Below, piece after piece: positions 1-7,100 of a stretch of 12,025 nt of DNA. The stretch is taken from the NCBI GenBank assembly GCA_017438085.1, contig JAFRWH010000104.1, positions 1 through 12,025 of the forward strand, written 5' to 3'. The position numbers were made by a program, and so were the translations under genes. Within the stretch, counting starts at the first letter, position 1. The number at the start of each line of letters is the position of its first letter. The notes under the pieces were generated by a model that saw only the letters and a program-made list of their open reading frames with translations, was not told the origin of the DNA and made no database searches. The stretch is from Bacillota bacterium. GTDB lineage: Bacteria; Bacillota_A; Clostridia; Peptostreptococcales; Anaerovoracaceae.

Positions 1-29
1 ACGAGGACAAATGAAAGAATCTTTTTCAT
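1..29 (-). CDS. 5' end of a divergent gene with a signal-peptide-like start (partial)
   Basis: Only nine codons and part of a tenth lie in the window. The minus strand reads ATG at 29..27 and encodes MKKILSFVLV before the edge. A perfect AGGAGG ribosome binding site lies at 42..37, seven bases upstream of the ATG, and a near-consensus minus-strand promoter lies about 100 bp further upstream, so the start is well supported despite the short length. The Lys-Lys followed by a hydrophobic run is what the start of a Sec signal peptide, lipoprotein or membrane anchor looks like. Nothing more can be said about function. The gene is divergent from the transglycosylase gene. Confidence 0.72.
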
Positions 30-86
30 TATATTTCCTCCTATGAAAAAGTGTGATGGGAACGGATAATTGTTTAGATTAGGTCA

Positions 87-116
87 TTAACGACAGGTCC
101 CATCTCCAGTCGTTAA
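87..116 (-). promoter_or_regulatory. Leader stem-loop or spaced operator downstream of the leftward promoter
   Basis: TTAACGAC (87-94) and GTCGTTAA (109-116) form a perfect 8-bp inverted repeat with a 14-nt spacer. It lies at about +6 to +36 of the predicted leftward transcript. As RNA it would fold into a hairpin whose loop carries a GGAG. As DNA the two half-sites are 22 bp apart centre to centre, about two helical turns, which suits a dimeric regulator. There is no adequate U-run, so it is not a convincing terminator. Confidence 0.45.
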
Positions 117-128
117 AAGACATCATGA

Positions 129-157
129 ATTATATATATCCGTCACGCGTGTTTCAA
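129..157 (-). promoter_or_regulatory. Near-consensus housekeeping promoter for the leftward gene
   Basis: On the minus strand the -35 box TTGAAA (157..152, five of six matches to TTGACA) is separated by exactly 17 bp from a perfect TATAAT -10 box (134..129). The predicted start point is near 122, giving a leader of about 93 nt before the ATG at 29. An 8-bp palindrome CACGCGTG (144-151) fills the part of the spacer next to the -35 box and could be a repressor site. Confidence 0.72.
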
Positions 158-192
158 GCGATTGAGGCCATTCGTAACTAACTTGTAACATT

Positions 193-215
193 TGTAATAT
201 TCAAGTAATATTACA
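193..215. promoter_or_regulatory. AT-rich 9-bp dyad between divergent genes, candidate operator
   Basis: TGTAATATT (193-201) and AATATTACA (207-215) are perfect inverted repeats around a 5-nt centre. A related direct copy (TTGTAACAT) begins just upstream, at about 183. The dyad lies upstream of the leftward promoter and in the middle of the region shared by the two divergent genes. The half-sites do not match an operator I can name with confidence. The rest of the 30-412 intergenic region shows no gene with a ribosome binding site. Confidence 0.4.
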
Positions 216-282
216 GGCGGTCCAGAGCCCAAAACGCGGCCGGAGACAGATCTTTTCAATTCACAATAGCATATTAGCACAG

Positions 283-310
283 TTGTTTTGCAGAACTGTT
301 TAAGTAAAAT
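283..310 (+). promoter_or_regulatory. Possible promoter for the transglycosylase-scpAB-HAD cluster
   Basis: TTGTTT (283-288) and TAAAAT (305-310) are separated by 16 bp. Each matches consensus only moderately. A transcript from here would start near 317 and carry a leader of about 95 nt that includes the small GC hairpin at 382-395. A competing extended -10 lies closer to the gene, at 401-409. Confidence 0.35.
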
Positions 311-400
311 TACGCTTATATTACGGTTTTCGCGGTATAAGCCATGAATATTTGCGGTTCCGGCGTTGATACTAATTTACTGGCGCTTCAGCGCCTTCTG

Positions 401-414
401 TGCTAAAATATAAT
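401..414 (+). promoter_or_regulatory. Extended -10 element abutting a start codon that lacks a Shine-Dalgarno
   Basis: TGCTAAAAT (401-409) is a good extended -10 motif, and a perfect TATAAT follows at 409-414, overlapping the ATG at 413. A transcript from the first element would begin near 416, almost on the second in-frame ATG at 419. No GGAGG-like sequence precedes either ATG, although other genes here have strong ones. Just upstream, GGCGC-TTCA-GCGCC (382-395) is a perfect 5-bp stem with a tetraloop. No convincing -35 box is present. Confidence 0.35.
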
Positions 415-1969
415 GTCTATGAAGAAGATACTGAGATTCATCATCAGATTCATACTCAAGCTCATTCCGGCTGTGATCTGCGCGGCGGGGGTTTTCGTGT
501 ACCTTACAATACACTACACCCTGCTGTCCGAAGGCCCCGGCCAGGACATAGGTTTTGAATATATAGAAAGAGAGATCTACGTCAACGGCTGCCACATATA
601 CAACTTCCAGCTTACGCATCCTATAATGAAGGGAATTGATCTGACCGAGGAGGTTGAGCTGTTCGGCAGGCCCTCAAAGGAGGATGACCAGGTCACCCTG
701 CTTGATGAAGAGGAAGAACCGGAGCCCGGGAAGCCCGTCAACACATTTAAGGTAGCTGCTGCTGAGAACTTCCTGAGAACGGATCTGGATGCCGACAACC
801 TCTTCATACCCTTGGACAGCAGCTTTCAGGACATGCTGGGGATACAGATACTGACCAGAGGAGATCTGGTACAGATAATAAGGGCGAAAGCCCAGCCCTA
901 CCATAAGCCCGGGCAGCGTGACTATATAGCCGAAAAGGAGCTGTATTTCACCGGAACACCCTACATCGACATCGATGCAGTGCTCTGCAAGCAGTTCATG
1001 AACAAGGGCTCTTTGGATCTTTCTGACAGCCAGGACCGGCTTCGCTACTATATAAATAACTATCTGGCGGATCATTTTGAGCGCTACGAGGACCGCCGGC
1101 AGGAGGAAGTCTTTATCGAGCTCAGCAGCAAGGACTTCTACTGGTGCAAGGACAGCGCCGCGGATACGGATTATTACGTGCCCCTGGATGAGGACCGGCC
1201 GGGTCAGCTGCTCTATGTAAGGCTCAGCGCCCTTGAGGCCGTACCCGAGTTCGGGATAAGCAGCTACTACGACCCGATCAGCGGTATATATATAAGTTCA
1301 TTTGCCGATAAGACGGCGGAAGAAATGTATAAAGAGAGCGGCAATCCGCTTTACATCAGCGGCCGCGCGGAGTACATGAAGCACATACAGCGCAGGCTGG
1401 ACACCAATACGGCCTACTATATGGAATACCTGTTCCGCAAATATGCTGTCTTTAACGACCTGGATGAAGAGCTTCTGATAGGCCTCTGCCGCACTGAGAG
1501 CGCTTACACGCTTGAGCTTCACAGCACAGCCATCGGAATAATGCAGCTGATGCCAAATACCGTCAGGGGCTGGGGCTGGACTGTTGAGGATGTGCAGTCG
1601 CTTGAGGGCAACATTTCCTTCGGCAGCATGTACATCAAATACATGATAGACCAGTTCGGCGGCGACAGGGTCCGCGCGCTTTCGGCTTACAACAAGGGTA
1701 TCGGAAGGGTGCGCGGCGGCAGCTACGAGACCTGGTATGCCAGCCGGGTGCTGGATTACAGGCAGAATATTATAAACTGGTGCGAAGAAAACGGCTACAG
1801 CACGGAATTTCTGGACGTTGTCTACCCAGAGCTGTTCGAAGAGCTTCCGGTCAATGCATCAGACGATGCCGCTTTGCCGGCTGCAGAAGACGAAAGCAGC
1901 AAGCCGGCTGACTCAGAAGAGCTCGGCGAAGATGATGACACCGCACCAAGGCAGCATACGGAGGACTGA
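413..1969 (+). CDS. Membrane-anchored SLT-type lytic transglycosylase
   Basis: Predicted murein lytic transglycosylase of 518 residues, cleaving the MurNAc-GlcNAc bond of peptidoglycan outside the membrane. Residues about 6-35 are a basic-then-hydrophobic segment that serves as an N-terminal membrane anchor. Residues 36-330 are an unrecognised extracytoplasmic region, Asp/Glu/Tyr rich. The SLT domain spans about 335-450, with the expected catalytic Glu362 in TES, the GIMQLMP motif at 375-381 and AYNKG at 425-429. The tail (about 481-518) is acidic and low complexity. An in-frame stop at 404-406 limits the start to ATG 413 or ATG 419, and neither has a Shine-Dalgarno sequence. The gene ends one base before scpA, so it is probably the first gene of the cluster. 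The family assignment is firm; the substrate region and role (division, sporulation or general remodelling) are unknown. Confidence 0.9.
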   Translation: MSMKKILRFIIRFILKLIPAVICAAGVFVYLTIHYTLLSEGPGQDIGFEYIEREIYVNGCHIYNFQLTHPIMKGIDLTEEVELFGRPSKEDDQVTLLDEEEEPEPGKPVNTFKVAAAENFLRTDLDADNLFIPLDSSFQDMLGIQILTRGDLVQIIRAKAQPYHKPGQRDYIAEKELYFTGTPYIDIDAVLCKQFMNKGSLDLSDSQDRLRYYINNYLADHFERYEDRRQEEVFIELSSKDFYWCKDSAADTDYYVPLDEDRPGQLLYVRLSALEAVPEFGISSYYDPISGIYISSFADKTAEEMYKESGNPLYISGRAEYMKHIQRRLDTNTAYYMEYLFRKYAVFNDLDEELLIGLCRTESAYTLELHSTAIGIMQLMPNTVRGWGWTVEDVQSLEGNISFGSMYIKYMIDQFGGDRVRALSAYNKGIGRVRGGSYETWYASRVLDYRQNIINWCEENGYSTEFLDVVYPELFEELPVNASDDAALPAAEDESSKPADSEELGEDDDTAPRQHTED

Positions 1970-1970
1970 A

Positions 1971-2714
1971 ATGGCATACAAAGTCAAACTCAATATATTT
2001 GAAGGGCCCTTCGAGCTGCTTATCTACCTGATAGAGCACTCCAGGATGAGCGTCTACGACATAAAGATCTCGGAGATAACTGCTCAGTATCTGGACTATG
2101 TGAAGCAGATGGAAGAGGCGGACATAGAGCTGGCGCAGGAGTTCATGGTGCTGGCAGCAGAGCTGATAGACATCAAATCACGAATGCTGCTGCCCACGGC
2201 GAATCTCGATCCTGAAACAGGAGCGGCTGAGGACCCCAGAAAAGCTCTGGTGGCCAGAATACTGGAATACAAGCAATACAAGGACATTGCGGGCTTCCTT
2301 TCGGAGCAGCAGGAGGAAACGGAGCACATACACACTAAACCGCAGGAAGATCTATCCCGCTGGACAGGCGAGACTGACGAGCTGCTAAAGGGCACTATGG
2401 ACCAGTTTGCCAAGGCTTTCGAGGCTTTTCTTCTAAGAAAACAGCGCATCGACGCCATGAGGCGCACCTATGAGCGCATCGAGAGGGAAAGGATCAGCAT
2501 CGAAAAGCGCATGGACGAGATCAGAAGCATATTCCTGACGAAAAAAACGGTAATGTTCTCCGAGATGATAGCTCAGGACAAGTCCGTATTCAACAGAGTG
2601 GTAAGCTTCATGTCCCTTCTTGAACTGCTGAAGCTTGGAAATCTTACAGCTCAGCAAAAAAAACGCTACGGAGACATCAAAGTAAGCCTTAAGGAAGACA
2701 GGGAAACAGAATAA
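1971..2714 (+). CDS. scpA: Segregation and condensation protein A (kleisin)
   Basis: ScpA is the kleisin of the bacterial Smc-ScpA-ScpB condensin, bridging the Smc heads to organise and segregate the chromosome. The 247-residue length is normal. The N-terminal signature FEGPFELLIYLIE begins at residue 10, followed by ISEITAQYLDYV and the ELIDIKSRMLLP helix that binds the Smc neck. A variable middle comes next, then a C-terminal winged helix (about 170-245) that would bind the Smc cap. ATG 1971 is preferred over an in-frame ATG 153 bases upstream: family homology starts there, and GGAGGA (1960-1965) sits five bases upstream. That ribosome site lies inside the end of the transglycosylase gene. 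The stop overlaps the scpB start by one base. Confidence 0.97.
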   Translation: MAYKVKLNIFEGPFELLIYLIEHSRMSVYDIKISEITAQYLDYVKQMEEADIELAQEFMVLAAELIDIKSRMLLPTANLDPETGAAEDPRKALVARILEYKQYKDIAGFLSEQQEETEHIHTKPQEDLSRWTGETDELLKGTMDQFAKAFEAFLLRKQRIDAMRRTYERIERERISIEKRMDEIRSIFLTKKTVMFSEMIAQDKSVFNRVVSFMSLLELLKLGNLTAQQKKRYGDIKVSLKEDRETE

Positions 2715-3292
2715 TGAACAAACAAAGTGTAAAATCAGCGCTGGAATCCATACTTTTTGTCTGGGGAGAACCGCTGGAAGCTAAAACTGCGGCGGATCTG
2801 TTCGAGCTGCCCCTGTCTGACATGCTTTCCATCTTCCGGGAACTGGCTTCCGACTACGAGGAGCGGGGAAGCGGACTTATGATAAGGGAGATCGACAAAG
2901 CTTTCCAGCTCTGCACCAACCCAGAAAATGATGACTATATACGCCAGCTCTGCACTCCTGTAAAGGAAAAACGCCTGAGCCAGGCGGCTCTTGAGGTGCT
3001 CGCCATCGTGGCCTACAAACAGCCCGTGGGCAAGAGTGAGATCGATTCCATACGCGGAATAAAAAGCGAACGGGTGCTTGAAGGACTGATGGAAAAGGGC
3101 CTGGTGGAGGAAAAAGGCCGCAGCACGGCTATCGGCCGGCCCATACTTTACGGCACCACAAGAAATTTCCTGGCTCTCTTCGGATTTGAGACCCTGGAAG
3201 ATCTGCCCCGGCTGGAGGATCTGGACAGCATACTGCTGGACAGCGACCAGCTGACCATACCTATGGACATTATGGAAGGAAATATCAATTAA
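2714..3292 (+). CDS. scpB: Segregation and condensation protein B
   Basis: ScpB dimerises and binds the ScpA kleisin, completing the Smc complex. The 192-residue length is typical. Two winged-helix domains are visible: about 1-75, starting with SALESILFVWGEPL, and about 85-150. The second contains the family signature LSQAALEVLAIVAYKQPV (88-105), then SEIDSIRG and GRPILYGTT (141-149). The C-terminal 35 residues are acidic and variable. The start codon shares one base with the scpA stop (TAATG), and its stop shares one base with the next start, so translation is likely coupled at both ends and stoichiometry is kept with ScpA. Confidence 0.97.
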   Translation: MNKQSVKSALESILFVWGEPLEAKTAADLFELPLSDMLSIFRELASDYEERGSGLMIREIDKAFQLCTNPENDDYIRQLCTPVKEKRLSQAALEVLAIVAYKQPVGKSEIDSIRGIKSERVLEGLMEKGLVEEKGRSTAIGRPILYGTTRNFLALFGFETLEDLPRLEDLDSILLDSDQLTIPMDIMEGNIN

Positions 3293-4197
3293 TGGCTTAT
3301 CTTGACCATTTCGACACCTCCAAACTGAAAATAATCGCATTCGACCTCGACGGCACTCTGCTGAACGCCTCGAGCAAAATCACTCAGCGAACTTCCGACG
3401 CTCTGGTCAGAGCCATCGAAGCCGGATATATACCCGTAGCGGCCACAGGAAGAGGTTTTTCCACGCTTCCGGATGACATTTTCGACGTCCCCGGCATAGA
3501 ATACGTCATCTGTGCAAACGGAGCCGCTGTGGTTGAGCTTGCCAAGATACCAAAGGATGAAAACGGTAAGATCTCTGCAGCTTCCGATGTGCCTGAAGAA
3601 GCCATATTCTACCGCAACACCAGGAATGAAGAGGATCTGGCTCCCATAATGGACCTTATCTGCGAGGAAGGCCTTATGAGGGAAGTCTTTTTCGGCCTCA
3701 AAGCCTATGCGGATAAAGCCTGCCTCGACAATCTTGAAGCTCACGGTGTCGACAACGAACGCCGCAGGAATTACATAAAGCGCACCCGCATCCCCGTTGA
3801 CGATACTGTTCAGCTCATAAAAGATCACTACGGAGAACTTGAAAATATCAATCTTGACTTCAAGGATCTGGAGAAGAAACAATGGTATGTCGATCAGCTT
3901 AAGAGCCGTTCAGACCTTACCATTGTAAATTCACAGCACTTCAATATCGAAATAGGCAGCCCCACAGCATCCAAAGCCGACGCCCTCAGAAAACTTGCAG
4001 AGAAAATGGGCTTGAGCCTTGAAAGCATAATAGCTTTCGGTGACTCCAACAACGATATCGCCATGATAAAGGAGGCAGCCATCTCTGTTGTCATGGCCAA
4101 CGGCACCGAAGGAGCGCTGGCAGAGGCCGATCTTGTAGCCCCTGCCAACACCGAAGACGGCGTCGCCGTCATAATTGAAGAGCTGTTAGCTCTTTAG
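3292..4197 (+). CDS. Cof-type HAD-IIB hydrolase (sugar-phosphate or cofactor phosphatase)
   Basis: A 301-residue haloacid dehalogenase superfamily phosphatase of the Cof/IIB class, cytoplasmic. Motif I is FDLDGTL with nucleophile Asp18 and acid/base Asp20, motif II is the Thr52-Gly-Arg stretch, motif III is Lys228 in SKADAL, and motif IV is GDSNND with Mg-binding Asp251 and Asp255. All catalytic residues are present. The C2-type cap lies between motifs II and III. The substrate cannot be told from sequence, since this family is promiscuous toward sugar phosphates, FMN and PLP-like compounds. The start overlaps the scpB stop by one base, with AAGGA about 11 bases upstream. The 3' end overlaps by four bases the end of the giant gene on the other strand. 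Confidence 0.92.
   Translation: MAYLDHFDTSKLKIIAFDLDGTLLNASSKITQRTSDALVRAIEAGYIPVAATGRGFSTLPDDIFDVPGIEYVICANGAAVVELAKIPKDENGKISAASDVPEEAIFYRNTRNEEDLAPIMDLICEEGLMREVFFGLKAYADKACLDNLEAHGVDNERRRNYIKRTRIPVDDTVQLIKDHYGELENINLDFKDLEKKQWYVDQLKSRSDLTIVNSQHFNIEIGSPTASKADALRKLAEKMGLSLESIIAFGDSNNDIAMIKEAAISVVMANGTEGALAEADLVAPANTEDGVAVIIEELLAL
4156..4194. terminator. Two adjacent dyads over the convergent gene ends, possible weak bidirectional terminator
   Basis: GACGGCG-T-CGCCGTC (4156-4170) and AAGAGCT-GTT-AGCTCTT (4178-4194) are perfect inverted repeats in the last 14 codons of the HAD gene, next to the overlapping stop codons. On the plus strand the second is followed by only a short T-rich stretch, and on the minus strand neither has a T-run. 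They may slow or stop polymerase from both sides, but they do not look like strong Rho-independent terminators. No better terminator is visible between the two operons. Confidence 0.35.
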
Positions 4198-7100
4198 AAA
4201 TACCTGTGGATCTGCCAGAACAGTCCATCGCTCTGGTCGAAGATCACAGGAACATCCACTGTCAGATCCTTGCCGCCGCTGTATTTTGCGGTGAACCGGA
4301 TAGTTACATTCTCCGTACCGCCTTTACCCAGCAGATTCTGCATATCCGCAGACCACATTTCCGCGCTGTACATGCTGTGACCGGGAGTGTAGGGCCTCAG
4401 ACTTCCGTCCTTTCTCAGCACCGCAGTATACTGGGGATGCTGGACCATGACCGCCGTAACGCTGATGGGGCTTCCGCCCAGTTCAGCCTGCAGCACAAGA
4501 CTTTCACCCGGCCAGAACATGTTTTCCGGCCGGTATTTATATGTCCCGCTGCTGCCTGTGCCCTTGGGTTTTCCGGCCATTTTGTCATTGTACTGCTTCC
4601 GGTTTTCCTCCCACTGTTCGGTATGCTTTACTTCCGCGCCCAGGTATACCGTTTCTTTTACGCTGAAGCTGTATTCTCCCATGCCAATGGAGCTTTCATC
4701 TGAAACTATTACCACCACCGTGTAAGTTCCGGGCTTTGCCTCCGGCAGATCCGGAAGATCTATCGCAGGATAGCCGCTTCCGTTGTCATTCACCTTTTTT
4801 GTGAAGCTGTAGACCGGTACGGCTTCAGTATCGTAATAGATCTCGGTCCTGACTGTAAGGGGATCCTTATCTGCATCATCAACCCTGATCTGAACGCCGT
4901 AATGCTGGCCGGCTTCTATGTCTGATGGGGTGGTTTTTATAGATTCCACCCAGGGAGCGCTGCCCGCGTCCGAAGACACATAGAACACTATGCTGCAGAC
5001 ATTGGAAAGCTTGTCGTAGCTGTAATCTCCGGTCCCGCGGGAGGCATCATCCTCCTGCCAGTGCTCTGCAATATATTTGCCTTCTTCATTAAAGCTGATA
5101 ACAGGCGCAGCCAGTACCTGACCGATCTCCGCGCGGGACTCGTCCGCTTCTCCGCCGGGTCCGAAAGGAATATAGGTATAGCGCCAATAAGAACGCTTAG
5201 AGGGATCGTCTTCATAATCGTAGTAATAGATCTGATAACTGATAGGCTCGCCCTTTTTATATACCCTTGCAGGAGCCTCCGGTGTCTGCACGGCCGGCCG
5301 GGCCTCCGCAGAAGCGCTAAGACCGCTGCCGGACCAGCCATTCAGATCCTCTGCCTTGCTGAAATCATTTTCCATCACATAGATCTTTTTACCGTTCTCC
5401 ATGTAGTAAAGTCTGAAGCCGCTTATTTCCGCATTCCTTCCGCCGTTTCCAAAGCTCAGCCTTACTGTGCCATTGTTTACCACATTGGGTATCAGCATTC
5501 TGCTGCCGTCCATAACATAATTCTGCGCCGTTATCATAGACGGACAGGTCTTCGGGACCAGTGCCATCTCCACAAACGCAAAGTTTGCCCAGGTATGACC
5601 CAGATAATAGTGCCCTGCGCTGCTTTTTACTTCTGTTCCAGCGGTTACATTGGTTTTATGAACTGCAAAATTCGGCTCCTCAAAGCTGATCTTTCTGCTG
5701 GCTGCAGAATTGCTCCAGCCGACCCGCCAGCGCTGATAAGTATTGTTGCCTTCCTCATCTTTTCCTTTGTACCAGCTGTACATGATGCTGTCGTACCTGT
5801 CTTCGCCACATTCTCTGTAGTTTGAGCTGGCTGTTCCCAGCTTAAGGAAAGCCGCCTTTTTACCATCAGGTATGCTGAAGTTCAGAGTTGCTTCATAATA
5901 TTTCGGGTATGCAGGGGATGGTTTGCGGGTCTCAGTGCTGTAAATCCCGTTCGGCTCGGCTCTGTAATATTCGACCGGATATTCCTCGAAGGCACTTACG
6001 CCAAAGGCCGTGCTGAAGCTGCCCTGAACATGGTTCAGGCCCCCGGGATTGCTTATAACAGAAGATGTCCTGCCGTTTACCGAAGCAAGAGAGGCCTCAT
6101 TATCTGTCTTTCTGATTATGATCACCCGAAGATCGTCCAGCGAAAGCTGCTCCCGGTGATTTTCCGCATTTACACGCAGCCTCGCCCGCAGCGTCCACTC
6201 ACCGCTTTCCAGCGCATCGGTATGATAATACGTGCCGTTTTTCCCTATCTCATCCGGCCACGCCCACTTGTTCCACTCCTTAAGAGCGCCGTCTTTTCCG
6301 ATAAGGAAACCCGCCGTGTGACCGTGGACATAGACATCCTTTACACCGTATTTAAAGCTAAGGAAGCCCAGGCAGCCCTCCGGCACCGTAAACTTAATGT
6401 CCCCATGAGTCTCCAGATAGTATGCGTCATCATCGGACTCCCGGCGGCTTATAACAAAGGCTCCGCCGGAGACTTTATCCTTATCGAAAGCGAAGAACGG
6501 ATCGTAAGACTCGTCGTTGAAGTTCTCCTGATGATCTGCAAGGACAGAATAGACCCCGCTTCCCAGAGCGCTTTTAGCTACTGCGCGGCTGCAGCTTCCG
6601 TCTACGCTCAGAATATCCTTTGATGAATCTGTATCATATTCATAGTAGTACCTGATTCCGGGCTTAAGCAGCAGCGATCTCGAAAATGAACCGGATGCGT
6701 CGCTGCCTTCCAGCTTCAGCGTTGCGCGGTTTTCTCCGGATTCCAGTATCCCGGCAGCTATCTCAGCCCCGGTCCTTCCATCAGCCTCGATAACATAGCA
6801 GTAATCCGCGTTGTAGTTCATGTTTTTCCTTATGAGACGCTCTTTTTCCGCATCGCGGGGTTCAGAGATAAGCGCCAGCTGATCGACGACGCCTGTCTTG
6901 AAATTCGAACGCAGAAGCTGCACTCCGCCGTCAGCAAAACCGACGCCGTGGCCTGCAGAGATCCCTTCCGTAATGAAGATACTGCTCCCGGCAGGCTTTC
7001 CCGTGGACGTATCAATGGTAAACTGGCTGGCGGGAGTCGAGCTTATGCCACTGAACAGCTCGCTCTCGTAAATGGTGCCAGTTGCCGTAAGCAATCTGCT

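Noticed and set aside
125..181. 18-codon open frame MNYIYPSRVFQAIEAIRN as a possible leader peptide
   Set aside because: No ribosome binding site, and it overlaps the core of a strong promoter on the opposite strand.
674..1075. Minus-strand open frame of 133 codons within the transglycosylase gene
   Set aside because: Antisense to a confident gene, with no motif and no ribosome site.
1818..1970. Upstream extension of scpA by 51 codons
   Set aside because: The extension overlaps the transglycosylase coding end, has no homology to ScpA, and the good ribosome site and family start are at 1971.
5061..5825. Open frame of 254 codons on the plus strand inside the giant gene
   Set aside because: It is antisense to a continuous, clearly coding 2107-residue frame, has no ribosome site of note, and its translation has no recognisable domain. 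The frame openness follows from the codon use of the opposite strand.
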